Source: Arthrobacter sp. D5-1 (GTDB lineage Bacteria; Actinomycetota; Actinomycetes; Actinomycetales; Micrococcaceae). Taken from it: DNA of 64,000 nt. Of this stretch, positions 44,489 to 54,084 are shown piece by piece. A program made the translations under genes and the position numbers. The stretch is from the NCBI RefSeq assembly GCF_017357425.1, contig NZ_CP014571.1:992001-1056000 (forward strand), in the 5' to 3' direction. The notes below the pieces were generated by a model that saw nothing but the letters and a program-made list of their open reading frames with translations, was not told where the DNA came from and did not search any database. How positions within the stretch are numbered: the first letter of the stretch is position 1; each line of letters starts with the position of its first letter.

Positions 44489-44526
44489 TGAACTGTTCGG
44501 CACCTTTAGATGAACGTTAGTTGAAC
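44489..44526. promoter_or_regulatory. PHO-box-like direct repeats between phoU and senX3
   Basis: TGAAC occurs at 44489, 44511 and 44522, spaced 22 and 11 bp. On the minus strand the units read GTTCACT, GTTCATC and GTTCAAC, the form and 11-bp phase of actinobacterial PhoP/RegX3 sites. Placement suggests autoregulation of senX3-regX3 and control of phoU. Confidence 0.6.
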
Positions 44527-44585
44527 CGTCCGCGTTTGGCGCCGGATCAATGCTTGTCCGTCTTTCCACAGCATAAGCTGGAGCC

Positions 44586-45920
44586 GTGGATCCATTGCTC
44601 ATAGGTGTCGTCGCCGGCCTCGTTGGCCTGTCGTTGGGCGTCTTTGGCATGCTCGCGTTCAGGATCAGTGAGCGGCAGCGGAGCATTGTGGACCTGGACG
44701 TTGCTGAGCCCCGCCTTCCTGACGGAGCTGCGGAAGTGCTAGCCGTCGTCGGGCGCGCGTTTGTTGTGGTGGACGTGATCGACGGCGTGGTGCGTGCGAG
44801 TCCCGCTGCGTATGCCTACGGCCTGGTCCGCGGGCACACAGTGGTGCACAAGCAGCTCCTGGACATGACTGCGAAAGTCCGCCGCGACGGCGTGATCCTG
44901 GAGGAGCAGTACGAGCTTCCCCGTGGTCCTTTGGGCAAGGGAACCATCGTGGTGCAGGTGCGGGCGGCCATGCTGGGCCAGGAATACATCGTGCTCCTCG
45001 CGGACGACCGCACGGAAATCACCCGCACCGAAGAGATCCGCAACGACTTCGTGGCCAACGTGTCCCACGAGCTCAAGACTCCCGTCGGCGCCATCTCCCT
45101 CCTGGCTGAAGCTCTGGAAGCCTCGCCGGATGACGAGGAAGCCGTACGCCGCTTCGCCAAGCGCATGCACAAGGAGTCCGGCCGGCTCGCGGCCCTGGTA
45201 CAGGACATCATTGAACTTTCCCGCCTGCAGGGTGCCAACGTCGCCCAGCAAGGGCATGCGGTGGACATCAACACCGTGATCACCGAGGCAGTGGACCGCT
45301 CGCAGCTGCCGGCGGAGAGCAAGAACATCCAGATTGTCGTGGGCGGCCATTCAGACTCACTGGTCTTCGGCGACCGCGACCTGCTGGTGACTGCGCTGCG
45401 CAACCTGATAGACAACGCCATCCGCTACTCACCCGAAAACACCCGGGTGGGAGTGGGCATCCGAACCCGGGAAGGCGTCGTCGCCATCTCAGTGACGGAC
45501 CAGGGCGAGGGTTTGACACCCGAGGACCAGGAACGCGTTTTTGAACGCTTCTACCGCGTTGACGCCGCCCGTTCGCGGCATACAGGCGGCACCGGTCTTG
45601 GCCTGAGCATCGTCAAGCATGTGGTCTCCAACCACGGTGGCGAGGTGACCGTCTGGTCCCAGCCCGGCCAAGGGTCCACGTTCACTATCCGCCTGCCGGA
45701 GATGGAAGGCCAGGAGGACGACGGCGCCCTCCCGGCTCCCGCTGGCACAGCGGACGCGTCCGGGGAACCTAAGGCGCCTGCTGCCGCCGTCGAACCCCAC
45801 CGGGCGGTTAACCAAGCCAACACTGCGATTCAACAAACCCCTGTCGCGGGGCAACAGCCCCATATCGCGGGTCAACAAGGGGGCGCCAGCGGCGCCCAAG
45901 AGCAAGGAGCCAGCGCTTGA
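44586..45920 (+). CDS. senX3: Phosphate-responsive sensor histidine kinase SenX3
   Basis: A 444-residue membrane kinase with a single N-terminal hydrophobic helix (residues 3-25), a PAS-like region (about 45-140), dimerisation/phosphoacceptor helix NVSHELKTPVGAI with His161, and a catalytic domain with N-box NLIDNAIRYSP, G1 VTDQGEGL, F-box ERFYRVD and G2 GTGLGLSI. The last 65 residues are a low-complexity Gln/Ala/Pro tail with QQ repeats. The GTG start is at 44586. It overlaps regX3 by 4 bp. Confidence 0.95.
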   Translation: MDPLLIGVVAGLVGLSLGVFGMLAFRISERQRSIVDLDVAEPRLPDGAAEVLAVVGRAFVVVDVIDGVVRASPAAYAYGLVRGHTVVHKQLLDMTAKVRRDGVILEEQYELPRGPLGKGTIVVQVRAAMLGQEYIVLLADDRTEITRTEEIRNDFVANVSHELKTPVGAISLLAEALEASPDDEEAVRRFAKRMHKESGRLAALVQDIIELSRLQGANVAQQGHAVDINTVITEAVDRSQLPAESKNIQIVVGGHSDSLVFGDRDLLVTALRNLIDNAIRYSPENTRVGVGIRTREGVVAISVTDQGEGLTPEDQERVFERFYRVDAARSRHTGGTGLGLSIVKHVVSNHGGEVTVWSQPGQGSTFTIRLPEMEGQEDDGALPAPAGTADASGEPKAPAAAVEPHRAVNQANTAIQQTPVAGQQPHIAGQQGGASGAQEQGASA

Positions 45921-46597
45921 GCCGGATTTTGATTGTGGAGGACGAAGAGTCCTTCAGCGACCCTCTGTCCTATCTCCTGGGCAAAGAGGGCTTTGACGTC
46001 GAGGTAGTGGACAACGGCAGCGATGCCTTGGTGGAGTTCGACCGGAACGGTGCGGACCTGGTCCTCCTGGACCTGCAACTGCCAGGAACTCCGGGAACGG
46101 AGGTGTGCCGACAGTTGCGCCAGCGTTCCAGCGTGCCCGTCATTATGCTCACGGCCAAGGACTCGGAGATCGACAAGGTGGTTGGCCTGGAACTCGGCGC
46201 CGACGACTACGTCACCAAGCCCTACTCCTCCCGTGAGCTGGTGGCCCGTGTCCGTGCGGTCCTGCGCCGTCAGGGCGAGCCGGAGGAGCTCATCACATCC
46301 ACCGTGCAGGCCGGTCCTGTCCGCATGGACATTGAACGGCACGTGGTCAGCGTCAACGGCGAACAAGTATCTTTGCCGTTGAAGGAGTTCGAACTGTTGG
46401 AGATGCTGCTCCGCAACTCGGGCAGGGTGCTGACGCGCGGCCAGTTGATTGATCGTGTGTGGGGTTCGGATTATGTTGGCGACACCAAGACGCTGGACGT
46501 TCACGTGAAACGCCTCCGCAGCAAGATCGAGCCCGATCCCTCTGCGCCCCGCTACCTGGTGACGGTGCGTGGACTCGGCTACAAGTTCGAGCCGTAA
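45917..46597 (+). CDS. regX3: Response regulator RegX3 (OmpR/PhoB family)
   Basis: A 226-residue regulator with receiver domain 1-120 (acidic VEDEES, phosphoacceptor Asp52 in LVLLDLQLPG, Thr in MLTAKDSE, Lys in YVTKPYSSRELVARV) and a winged-helix DNA-binding domain (about 130-226, LLEMLLRNSGRVLTRGQLID). TTG start with AAGGAG 7 bp upstream, coupled to senX3. It activates phosphate-starvation genes through GTTCA-type repeats. Confidence 0.95.
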   Translation: MSRILIVEDEESFSDPLSYLLGKEGFDVEVVDNGSDALVEFDRNGADLVLLDLQLPGTPGTEVCRQLRQRSSVPVIMLTAKDSEIDKVVGLELGADDYVTKPYSSRELVARVRAVLRRQGEPEELITSTVQAGPVRMDIERHVVSVNGEQVSLPLKEFELLEMLLRNSGRVLTRGQLIDRVWGSDYVGDTKTLDVHVKRLRSKIEPDPSAPRYLVTVRGLGYKFEP

Positions 46598-46629
46598 AGA
46601 TTTCGCTGCAATAGCTGCGGTAATGACAA

Positions 46630-46663
46630 AAGGAAGGGTCCCGCCTCGGCGGGACCCTTCCTT
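46630..46663. terminator. Bidirectional terminator after regX3
   Basis: A 15-bp stem AAGGAAGGGTCCCGC/GCGGGACCCTTCCTT with a 4-nt loop, between regX3 and a convergent lipoprotein gene. Confidence 0.88.
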
Positions 46664-46692
46664 GTGTTGTCTGTCTTGCAGCGCGCTGCCTG

Positions 46693-47244
46693 CTAGTGGC
46701 CGGCTGCTGCGGATTCGGTGGACGTCGACGTCGACGTCGGCGTTGCCGTGGGAGTAGGCGTGGTGGGCAGGTACTTGGTGTACTCAGCCAGCGTGCCGTC
46801 GACCACCGGAACGTTGATCGTGGCGGAATCCGACCCGCTGCGGATGGTGACCGGAGTCAGTCCACCCGGGATCACGCCTGCGGTGCTCAGGATGGCGGCG
46901 TCCGTGGTGTCGTTCAACAACGTTTCCGAGTTGGCCTTGACCGGGATCTCCGTCTGGGCGCCGTTCGCGCCGCTGATCGTGAGCGTCGCATCAGTGCTGG
47001 ACTGGTTGAAGACGGCGCCGATCACACGGCCGGGCTCGTTCTCACCGGAGGCAACAATCAGGATGTTGCGCAACTGCAACTGACCGAGATCAGCTTTGAT
47101 CCCGTCCGATGCCGAGTACTGGTGGGTAGTCTGCTGGGCGTTGACGAATCCGCAGCCGGTGACGGACAGAAGACCGACGCCGATTGCAGCCGCCGCAATT
47201 GCCAGCTTGCCGCGCTGGACAGGGTTCATCGCAGTATTGCGCAC
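46693..47244 (-). CDS. Hypothetical lipoprotein
   Basis: A 183-residue predicted lipoprotein: basic start, hydrophobic helix and lipobox SVTGC (Cys near residue 31). The mature part is beta-rich (LRNILIVASGENEPGRVIGA; VIPGGLTPVTI) and ends in a Thr/Pro/Ser-rich tail. Start GTG at 47244 with AGGAG 8 bp upstream. I do not recognise a named family. It is convergent with regX3 and divergent from carD; a role at the cell surface is inferred. Confidence 0.82.
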   Translation of the reverse strand: MRNTAMNPVQRGKLAIAAAAIGVGLLSVTGCGFVNAQQTTHQYSASDGIKADLGQLQLRNILIVASGENEPGRVIGAVFNQSSTDATLTISGANGAQTEIPVKANSETLLNDTTDAAILSTAGVIPGGLTPVTIRSGSDSATINVPVVDGTLAEYTKYLPTTPTPTATPTSTSTSTESAAAGH

Positions 47245-47522
47245 GACACCTACTCCTCAAGAGTCATTGGAACACTTTTCAGCCATAGCCTATCGGCAAA
47301 CCCGCCAAAATAAGGATTCGGGAGGCCATTATGGCGCGGGCATCGGAGGAGATCTTGGTCGCACGTTGCTTGCTCGAAGCATCTTTCCCGGATTACGTCA
47401 AGACCTTGGAGGAAGTCGTTTAAGGCCTTTTTCCCTGTATTGGCGCGGTAGAACGGCCTGCTGGGTGCCAGTCGTATGCCTTAATCGTGATAGACTAATC
47501 TGCGGGAAAGGGGAAAGTCCAC

Positions 47523-48005
47523 ATGGTTTTTGAGGTCGGCGAGACAGTAGTTTACCCTCACCACGGTGCAGCAAAAATTGAGGAAATCAAGATGCGCACC
47601 ATCAAGGGCGAAGAGAAGATGTATCTCAAGCTCAAGGTGGCTCAGGGTGATCTGACCATTGAAGTTCCAGCAGAGAACGTTGACCTTGTTGGGGTCCGGG
47701 ACGTAGTGGGCAAAGAAGGCTTGGAGCACGTTTTTGACGTTCTCCGCGCCGAGTTCACTGAAGAGCCTACCAACTGGTCACGTCGTTACAAGGCGAACCT
47801 GGAGAAGCTTGCTTCAGGCGATGTCATCAAGGTGGCGGAGGTCGTTCGCGATCTTTGGCGTCGTGATCACGATCGCGGCCTTTCCGCAGGCGAGAAGCGG
47901 ATGCTGGCCAAGGCGCGGCAGATTCTGATTTCAGAACTGGCCCTGGCTGAGAAGACAGACGAAGAGAAGGCTGCAAGCGTTCTTGACGAGGTCTTGGCTT
48001 CCTAA
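47523..48005 (+). CDS. carD: CarD-family RNA polymerase-binding transcription factor
   Basis: A 160-residue global regulator that binds the RNA polymerase beta subunit and stabilises open complexes at rRNA and many other promoters. N-terminal RNAP-interacting Tudor-like domain (1-50, [20 protein letters not shown]) and C-terminal helical DNA-binding domain with the conserved Trp in [29 protein letters not shown] precedes the ATG. A 278-bp upstream region contains no gene and presumably the promoter. An intrinsic terminator follows, before ispD. Confidence 0.96.
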   Translation: MVFEVGETVVYPHHGAAKIEEIKMRTIKGEEKMYLKLKVAQGDLTIEVPAENVDLVGVRDVVGKEGLEHVFDVLRAEFTEEPTNWSRRYKANLEKLASGDVIKVAEVVRDLWRRDHDRGLSAGEKRMLAKARQILISELALAEKTDEEKAASVLDEVLAS

Positions 48006-48014
48006 GAATTGAGC

Positions 48015-48049
48015 CCCGGTGGTGCGAAAGCGCCGCCGGGTTTCTTTTT
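48015..48049 (+). terminator. Intrinsic terminator after carD
   Basis: An 11-bp stem CCCGGTGGTGC/GCGCCGCCGGG (two G-T pairs) with GAAA loop, followed by TTTCTTTTT. It separates carD from the ispD start 22 bp later, so ispDF may be read partly by read-through. Confidence 0.9.
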
Positions 48050-48071
48050 GCCACAAAGTACTCTGGTGACC

Positions 48072-48854
48072 ATGAGTAATCCTTCCAAGCGCGCCGTTAC
48101 GGCCGTGATCGTGGTTGCCGCCGGTTCCGGTGAGCGCCTCGGCTACGGCATGCCCAAAGCCCGGGTTCCGCTGGGCGGCGAAGCCATCCTGATGCATGCC
48201 CTCCGTGGGGTGGTCGCAGCGGACGTCGCGCGCCAGATCTGCATTGCAGTGCCCAAGGGCGACACCGAACTCCGCGAGTTGATCGCCGACTTCACCATTG
48301 ACCTGGTGGATGGTGGCCCGGAAATCTCAGTGGTCGACGGCGGATCATCCCGTGCTGATTCCGTCCGGGCCGCTTTGGCTGCTTTGGAAGACGGCACGGA
48401 ATTCGTCCTTGTGCACGATGCAGCCCGCGCCTTGGCCCCGGAGCGCGTCTTCGAGCGCGTAGCCGATGCCCTGGCCTCCGGTGCGAAAGCTGTCATTCCG
48501 GCCATGCCGGTGGTGGACACCATTAAGACCGTCGCCGAGACCACGGGCAGGGACTCGTCCATTGCGCCGGAGATAGTCACGGGAACGGCGCCGCGCGAAC
48601 ACCTCAGGGCCGTGCAGACGCCGCAAGGCTTCGAACTGGCCACCCTGCGCCGCGCCCACGAGGCTGCTGGACTCTTTGACGACAAACAAGCCGCCACCGT
48701 GACGGACGACGCCATGCTGGTGGAGCTGCTGGGTGTTCCGGTCCACTCCGTCCGCGGGGCCAGCCAGTCCCTTAAGATCACCACTCCGCTGGACCTCATC
48801 ATCGCTGAAGGCCTCCTGGAAGGTCCGCTGGGGATTCGATGGGTGGAGGGCTGA
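48072..48854 (+). CDS. ispD: 2-C-methyl-D-erythritol 4-phosphate cytidylyltransferase
   Basis: A 260-residue enzyme of the MEP isoprenoid pathway that joins CTP to MEP. CTP-binding [20 protein letters not shown] (residues 14-33), VHDAARAL and the RAVQTPQGF signature are present. The ATG at 48072 is inside the longer open frame from 48009. It overlaps ispF by 1 bp (ATGA). Confidence 0.95.
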   Translation: MSNPSKRAVTAVIVVAAGSGERLGYGMPKARVPLGGEAILMHALRGVVAADVARQICIAVPKGDTELRELIADFTIDLVDGGPEISVVDGGSSRADSVRAALAALEDGTEFVLVHDAARALAPERVFERVADALASGAKAVIPAMPVVDTIKTVAETTGRDSSIAPEIVTGTAPREHLRAVQTPQGFELATLRRAHEAAGLFDDKQAATVTDDAMLVELLGVPVHSVRGASQSLKITTPLDLIIAEGLLEGPLGIRWVEG

Positions 48855-49411
48855 TGACGTCGAGCCGGGACATGATCCTGCCCCGTACCGGCATCGGTGT
48901 GGACGTGCACGCGTTCGCCCCCGATGATGATCCCCAACCGCTCTGGTTGGGCGGGCTCTTCTGGGAAGGCGAGCAAGGACTCTCGGGGCATTCGGACGGC
49001 GATTGTGTGGCCCACGCGGCAGCCGATGCGCTCTTCTCCGCCTGCGGGATCGGGGACCTCGGCACGCACTTCGGTACGGACCGACCCGAATATGCAGGAG
49101 CCTCCGGGGTGACGCTGCTCAGCGAGGCAGCCCGCATCGTCCGTGCAGCAGGGTTCGAGATCGGGAACGTCGCCGTGCAGTTCGTTGCCAACCGACCCAA
49201 GTTCGGCCCCCGACGGGAAGACTCCCAGCAGGTTTTGAGCGAGGCCGCGGGTGCTCCCGTCAGCGTTACGGCCACCACCAGCGATGGCCTGGGCTTCACC
49301 GGCCGCGGCGAGGGAATCTCCGCTGTCGCCACGGCCCTCGTTTACCCGGTCAGCGCCCACGAGGTGGCGCCGGCGGAGCCGAGTCCCGCGAAAGGTGCGC
49401 CGCATGCGTAA
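48854..49411 (+). CDS. ispF: 2-C-methyl-D-erythritol 2,4-cyclodiphosphate synthase
   Basis: A 185-residue enzyme, slightly longer than the usual 155-160 because of an N-terminal lead and a C-terminal Pro/Ala tail. Metal and substrate motifs: [34 protein letters not shown] and [10 protein letters not shown]. Start ATG 48854 overlapping the ispD stop. The 3' end overlaps the next lipoprotein gene by 8 bp. Confidence 0.94.
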   Translation: MTSSRDMILPRTGIGVDVHAFAPDDDPQPLWLGGLFWEGEQGLSGHSDGDCVAHAAADALFSACGIGDLGTHFGTDRPEYAGASGVTLLSEAARIVRAAGFEIGNVAVQFVANRPKFGPRREDSQQVLSEAAGAPVSVTATTSDGLGFTGRGEGISAVATALVYPVSAHEVAPAEPSPAKGAPHA

Positions 49412-49760
49412 GCTGCCTGCCGACGTCATGCGTTCCGCAGTGGCGCTGTCCGCAGGCCTTGCCGCGGTCCTCCTGCTGGGCGGTTGTGCCGGGACACCGA
49501 AGATGGACGTGGCGGCCAGCTGCGAGTTCCTGAACAACGACACCTTCAAGCCCGAGGGCAACCAGCAGCAGCAGTCCAAGCAGATCGCTGCGCACTATCA
49601 CGGGATCGCGGACAAACTGGCTCCGGAGATCGGCAACCCGATCAAGGACATGGCGGCGATCATGGACGAAGCCGCCGCTTCATCGCTCGGCGCGGCCACC
49701 AAGGACCAACAGGAGAAGCTCACCGTCCAGTTCAACAAGATCGGCGAATACTGCAAGTAG
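49404..49760 (+). CDS. Small hypothetical lipoprotein
   Basis: A 118-residue predicted lipoprotein with lipobox LLGGC near residue 30. The helical mature part ([40 protein letters not shown]) has two further cysteines, one near each end, that could pair. The start at 49404 follows AAAGG; 49428 is an alternative. No family is recognised. Its overlap with ispF suggests the same transcript. Confidence 0.78.
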   Translation: MRKLPADVMRSAVALSAGLAAVLLLGGCAGTPKMDVAASCEFLNNDTFKPEGNQQQQSKQIAAHYHGIADKLAPEIGNPIKDMAAIMDEAAASSLGAATKDQQEKLTVQFNKIGEYCK

Positions 49761-49795
49761 GCAGGTCATGCCGTGTCATCGGCTAATCTGGAGCG

Positions 49796-51253
49796 GTGAC
49801 CCTGCGCTTCTATGACACCGCCTCCGCCGAAGTCCGCGACTTCGTTCCCCTCGAAGACGGCAAGGCCAGCGTCTACTACTGCGGGGCCACTGTCCAGGGA
49901 ATGCCGCACGTGGGCCACGTCAGGTCGGCCATTGCCTTCGACCAGCTGACCCGCTGGCTCGAATTCCGTGGCCTCCGCGTCACAGTGGTGCGGAACGTCA
50001 CCGACATCGACGACAAAATCCTTGCCAAGTCCGCCCAGTCCTTTGGGCCGGACTGGGACGCCGAACCCAGCGCGCGCCAAGCTGAAGAATGGTGGGCGTT
50101 GGCCTACCGCTACGAGCAGGAGTTCGAGGACGCCTACGACTCCCTGGGAGTCCAGCGGCCAACCTACGAGCCCCGCGCCACCGGCCACATCCCGGAAATG
50201 CACGCGCTCATCCAGCGCCTCATCGACCGCGGCCATGCCTACCCTGCCTTGGACGATTCCGGCGATGTCTACTTCGATGTCCGCTCCTGGAGCAAGTACG
50301 GCTCGCTGACGCGGCAGAATATCGATGACATGCAGGGAGCCCCCGACGCCGACCCTCGCGGCAAGCGTGACCCGCGGGACTTCGCGCTGTGGAAGGGTTT
50401 CAAGGACGGCGAGCCCGTTACCGCCAAGTGGGACTCCCCGTGGGGTGCCGGACGTCCCGGCTGGCACCTCGAATGCTCTGCCATGGTCACCAAATACCTT
50501 GGCCCGCGGTTCGACATCCACGGTGGGGGGCTGGATCTCCGTTTCCCGCACCACGAGAACGAGATGGCCCAGTCCCAGGCTGCCGGCGATGAATTCGCCA
50601 ACTTCTGGATGCACAACGGCATGGTCACCTTCGAGGGCGAAAAGATGTCCAAGTCCATCGGCAACACGGTGAGCCCGGCCGAAATGCTGGAGCTCGCATC
50701 GCCCCGCGTGGTCCGTTACTACCTGGGCCAGGCGCACTATCGCTCCATCCTGGATTACCGGCCCACCTCGCTGCAGGAGGCAGCTGCCGCCGTCGAGCGT
50801 ATTGACGGTTTCATTGCCAAAGCGTCGGCCAGGCTCAGCGGCGGCTCCGCCGCTGAGGTGGCACCGCAGGCCAACATGCCGGCGGCCTTTATTGCTGCCA
50901 TGGACGACGACCTGAATGTTCCGCAGGCGCTGGGTGTGCTCCACGAGACCGTCCGCGCGGGCAATACCGCCTTGGCGTCCGGCGACCTCGATGCCGCCAA
51001 GGCTGCCCTTTACAGCGTGCTCTCCATGACCGAAGTTCTTGGCTTGGATGCGGTCAAGCGTCCGGAAGCCGTGCAGGGACGCGAGCACGCCGCATTGGAG
51101 GTACTGATCGACGCTCAACTCGCAGCCCGGGCCACCGCCAGGGCCAGCAAGGACTGGGCCGCATCCGACGCGATCCGCGACACCCTGGCCGCAGCCGGCG
51201 TCGTCGTCGAAGACGGTGCGGACGGGGCCACCTGGAGCCTTAAACGCGACTGA
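49796..51253 (+). CDS. cysS: Cysteinyl-tRNA synthetase
   Basis: A 485-residue class I aminoacyl-tRNA synthetase. The HIGH-type motif is MPHVGHVRS (residues 35-43) and the KMSKS loop is [10 protein letters not shown]. Zinc ligands are visible in VYYCGATVQ and the [13 protein letters not shown] segment. Start GTG at 49796. It is followed 80 bp later by rlmB, the usual actinobacterial order. Confidence 0.96.
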   Translation: MTLRFYDTASAEVRDFVPLEDGKASVYYCGATVQGMPHVGHVRSAIAFDQLTRWLEFRGLRVTVVRNVTDIDDKILAKSAQSFGPDWDAEPSARQAEEWWALAYRYEQEFEDAYDSLGVQRPTYEPRATGHIPEMHALIQRLIDRGHAYPALDDSGDVYFDVRSWSKYGSLTRQNIDDMQGAPDADPRGKRDPRDFALWKGFKDGEPVTAKWDSPWGAGRPGWHLECSAMVTKYLGPRFDIHGGGLDLRFPHHENEMAQSQAAGDEFANFWMHNGMVTFEGEKMSKSIGNTVSPAEMLELASPRVVRYYLGQAHYRSILDYRPTSLQEAAAAVERIDGFIAKASARLSGGSAAEVAPQANMPAAFIAAMDDDLNVPQALGVLHETVRAGNTALASGDLDAAKAALYSVLSMTEVLGLDAVKRPEAVQGREHAALEVLIDAQLAARATARASKDWAASDAIRDTLAAAGVVVEDGADGATWSLKRD

Positions 51254-51333
51254 AGAACCCGCGCGGCGGCCGAATTGCATCGGGTCAGTAGACTTGATTC
51301 CAGACTTACTCACAAAATCAAGGATGGAATCTC

Positions 51334-52326
51334 ATGGCCAACAATGGTCGCCGGTCGGTCAAGCAGAAGAAGGGCCCCACCACCGGAACCGGTGGCCACG
51401 GCCGCAAGGCCCTGGAGGGCAAGGGTCCCACGCCCAAGGCGGAGGAACGCACCTACCACAAGGCATACAAGAACAAGCAGCTGGCTGAACGCTCAGCTGC
51501 CAAGCGCGGATCCGGCACCCGTCCCGGTGGCGCCGGTGCACGCTCCGGCCCTAAGGGACGTGCAACCGAAGAGCTGGTCACCGGCCGTAACTCGGTGGTC
51601 GAAGCCCTCCGCGCCGGCATCCCGGCCAAGGCACTGCACGTCGCCATCCGCATCGAGATGGACGACCGCGTCAAGGAATCCCTCAAACTCGCAGCTGAGC
51701 GTGGCATCCCCCTGCTCGAAACCGGCAAGGTTGAGCTGGACCGCATGACCGAGGACGCTGTCCACCAGGGCCTCGTCCTGCAGATCCCGCCGTACGAGTA
51801 CGAGGACGCCTATGACCTCGCAGAGACAACCCTGGCCAAGTGGAAGAAGGGGCACATCTCCAACGCCCCCATCTTCGTTGCCCTGGACGGCATCACCGAC
51901 CCCCGTAACCTCGGTGCAATCATCCGCTCCGTGTCCGCGTTCAGCGGCCACGGCGTGATCGTTCCCGAGCGTCGCTCCGTAGGCGTCACCGCGTCCGCGT
52001 GGAAGACCAGCGCCGGTGCCGCTGTCCGCGTACCTGTGGCCCGCGCGTCGAACCTCAACAATGCGCTCAAGCAGTTCAAGAACATGGGCATCTACGTCCT
52101 GGGCCTGGACGGCGATGGCGATGTCTCCCTGCCTGACCTCACCGTTGCCACCGAGCCCGTCTGCATCGTGGTCGGCTCCGAAGGCAAGGGCCTAAGCCGG
52201 CTCGTCCGCGAAAACTGCGACCAGATCGTCTCCATCCCGATCGACTCCGCCATGGAGTCGCTCAACGCTTCCATGGCCGTAGGCATTTCGCTGTACGAAG
52301 TGTCGAGGCAGCGCGCCGCTAAGTAG
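51334..52326 (+). CDS. rlmB: 23S rRNA (guanosine-2'-O-)-methyltransferase, RlmB/TrmH (SPOUT) family
   Basis: A 330-residue SPOUT methyltransferase. A 75-residue Lys/Arg/Gly-rich N-terminal extension (NNGRRSVKQKKGPTTGTGG) precedes the substrate-binding domain (LVTGRNSVVEALRAG, about 90-165) and the knotted domain with FVALDGITDPRNLGAIIRSV, VVGSEGKGLSRLVRENCDQI and SIPIDSAMESLNASMAVGIS. It probably modifies 23S rRNA at G2251. Confidence 0.93.
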   Translation: MANNGRRSVKQKKGPTTGTGGHGRKALEGKGPTPKAEERTYHKAYKNKQLAERSAAKRGSGTRPGGAGARSGPKGRATEELVTGRNSVVEALRAGIPAKALHVAIRIEMDDRVKESLKLAAERGIPLLETGKVELDRMTEDAVHQGLVLQIPPYEYEDAYDLAETTLAKWKKGHISNAPIFVALDGITDPRNLGAIIRSVSAFSGHGVIVPERRSVGVTASAWKTSAGAAVRVPVARASNLNNALKQFKNMGIYVLGLDGDGDVSLPDLTVATEPVCIVVGSEGKGLSRLVRENCDQIVSIPIDSAMESLNASMAVGISLYEVSRQRAAK

Positions 52327-52335
52327 TCCTTGCTG

Positions 52336-52418
52336 AGGCGCCGCAAGCGCCATCCTTCGCATGCTCGATCGTTCTCCGCTTGGACGCATGCTTCCGGATG
52401 GCCCCTGCGGCGCCTTTT
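52336..52418 (+). terminator. Large branched hairpin terminator after rlmB
   Basis: AGGCGCCGC (52336-52344) pairs with GCGGCGCCT (52407-52415), followed by TTT. Inner arms GCCATCC/GGATGGC and GCATGC/GCATGC extend the stem. Confidence 0.75.
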
Positions 52419-52450
52419 GTGTGCCTGGAGTGCCGTAGGCGGCTATAACC

Positions 52451-52868
52451 CTCTCTCACGTCCCTCGGGCTTGAGCGGCACGCTCTCTCACGTCCCTCGG
52501 GCTTGAGCGGCACGCTCTCTCACGTCCCTCGGGCTTGAGTGGCACGTTCTCTCACGTCCCTCGGGCTTGAGTGGCACGTTCTCTCACGTCCCTCGGGCTT
52601 GAGTGTGGCACGTTCTCTCACGTCCCTCGGGCTTGAGTGGCACGTTCTCTCACGTCCCTCGGGCTTGAGTGGCACGTTCTCTCACGTCCCTCGGGCTTGA
52701 GTGGCACGTTCTCTCACGTCCCTCGGGCTTGAGTGGCACGTTCTCTCACGTCCCTCGGGCTTGAGTGGCACGTTCTCTCACGTCCCTCGGGCTTGAGTGG
52801 CACGTTCTCTCACGTCCCTCGGGCTTGAGCGGCACGCTCTCTCACGTCCCTCGGGCTTGAGTGGCACG
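52451..52868 (+). repeat. Tandem array, 13 copies of a 32-bp unit
   Basis: Thirteen adjacent units beginning (C/T)TCTCTCACGTCCCTCGGG and ending GGCACG. Twelve are 32 bp and the fifth (52579-52612) is 34 bp. Variation is limited to the first base or two and one C/T position. There are no spacers and no coding capacity. Located 3' of rlmB. Confidence 0.95.
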
Positions 52869-52944
52869 CTCTGAACTCTTCGGGGCCTCTTGCTTTCGGT
52901 AGTAGTCCCAGTACCCAGCGAGCTTTCCTTCACTCAGAAACCTC

Positions 52945-53023
52945 GGGACGTGAGAGAGCGTTGGTTTGAAGGGCTAGGGATGTGAGAGAGCGTTGGTTTG
53001 AAGGGCTAGGGATGTGAGAGAGG
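52945..53023 (-). repeat. Opposing array, two and a half copies of a related 32-bp unit
   Basis: Two full units (52945-52976, 52977-53008) and a partial one (53009-53023) with GGGA(C/T)GTGAGAGAG at the head. Aligned with the reverse complement of the 13-copy unit in the same phase, about 22 of 32 bases agree. The two arrays are thus diverged, oppositely oriented versions of one element, 76 bp apart. Confidence 0.85.
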
Positions 53024-53036
53024 ATCGGTGGGGGAG

Positions 53037-53846
53037 TCAGAAGTCGCGGCGGTTGGCCAGCACCGGGAGTTTTTGGCGGGCTTCCTGCACCACGGCGGGA
53101 TCCAGGTCGTGGAAGATCAGGCCGGGTTCGCCGTCGAGGGATTCCAGGACCTGGCCGAACGGGGATACGACGGCGGAGTACCCCACCCCCGTGGGCGCGG
53201 CACCTTTGGGCTCAACGCCCTGCGTGGCGGGATCTCCTTGGCCGCACGCGAGCACGAACGTGGTGGTGTCCACGGCGCGGGCCCGGGCAAGAAGTTGCCA
53301 CTGCTCGGCTTTGCCCGGCCCGGCTCCCCAGGACGCCGAGACGATGTTCACCACCGCGCCACGATCAGCGTTGGCCGTGAACAAGGCAGGGAACCGGATG
53401 TCGTAGCAGGTGGCTAAACCAAAGGTGAGGCCGCCGGCGTCGAACGTTACGGGGTCTGTACCTGCCTCAACGGTGTCCGACTCGGCGAAGCCGAACGCGT
53501 CAAAGAGATGGATCTTGTCGTAGCTAGCCTCGACGCCAGGCCCGGTGGCCAGCAGCGTGTTCCGCACGCGACGCGCTCCTGAATCCGAAGGAGTGCCGGG
53601 GGTGAACATGCCGGCCACGATCACTATCTGCAGTTCGTCGGCGAGGGCGCGCACCCGCCCGGCCCACGGCCCATCCAGGGGTTCAGCGACATCCAGAAGA
53701 GAATTCCCGAACGCGCGCATCATGGCTTCGGGGAAGACCACAAGTTCGGCGCCGCCGCCTTTCGCCAGACGGGCGTACTCCTCCAGGAGCCGCAGATTGT
53801 CGGCCAGATCCCGGCCGGTGATGACTTGGGCGAGTGCCACGCGCAC
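53037..53846 (-). CDS. Carbon-nitrogen hydrolase (nitrilase superfamily, Nit/omega-amidase-like)
   Basis: A 269-residue amidase. The Glu-Lys-Cys triad is present in VVFPEAMMRAFG (Glu near 45), YDKIHLFDAFGF (Lys near 115) and LATCYDIRFPALF (Cys near 150). The sequence resembles the Nit2/YafV group that hydrolyses alpha-keto amides or repairs damaged metabolites. Start GTG 53846, fixed by AGGAGG 7 bp upstream; the frame is open to 54344 but overlaps glgX. It ends beside the repeat arrays. Confidence 0.92.
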   Translation of the reverse strand: MRVALAQVITGRDLADNLRLLEEYARLAKGGGAELVVFPEAMMRAFGNSLLDVAEPLDGPWAGRVRALADELQIVIVAGMFTPGTPSDSGARRVRNTLLATGPGVEASYDKIHLFDAFGFAESDTVEAGTDPVTFDAGGLTFGLATCYDIRFPALFTANADRGAVVNIVSASWGAGPGKAEQWQLLARARAVDTTTFVLACGQGDPATQGVEPKGAAPTGVGYSAVVSPFGQVLESLDGEPGLIFHDLDPAVVQEARQKLPVLANRRDF

Positions 53847-54084
53847 GATAGAACCTCCTGTTGTCTCCGTCCCAGTATGCCAAGCGGGTGGGACAACAGC
53901 TGGTCCATGCGACTTATTCGCGTCGTCTCCCCGCCGCGCAGCTGGCGTCGGAACAGCGTTCCAGCACGTGAGCGGCCCAAGTAATCCGGCCATCAGCAGG
54001 CAAGTAATCAAATCGCGACGAGGAACGTCGTCACATGCGCGGCCGGCGCGGCACATACTTGGCGTGGAACTAAACTTGCAAGCA

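Noticed and set aside
52451..52868. CRISPR array
   Set aside because: The 32-bp units are contiguous, with no variable spacers, and no cas genes are in the window.
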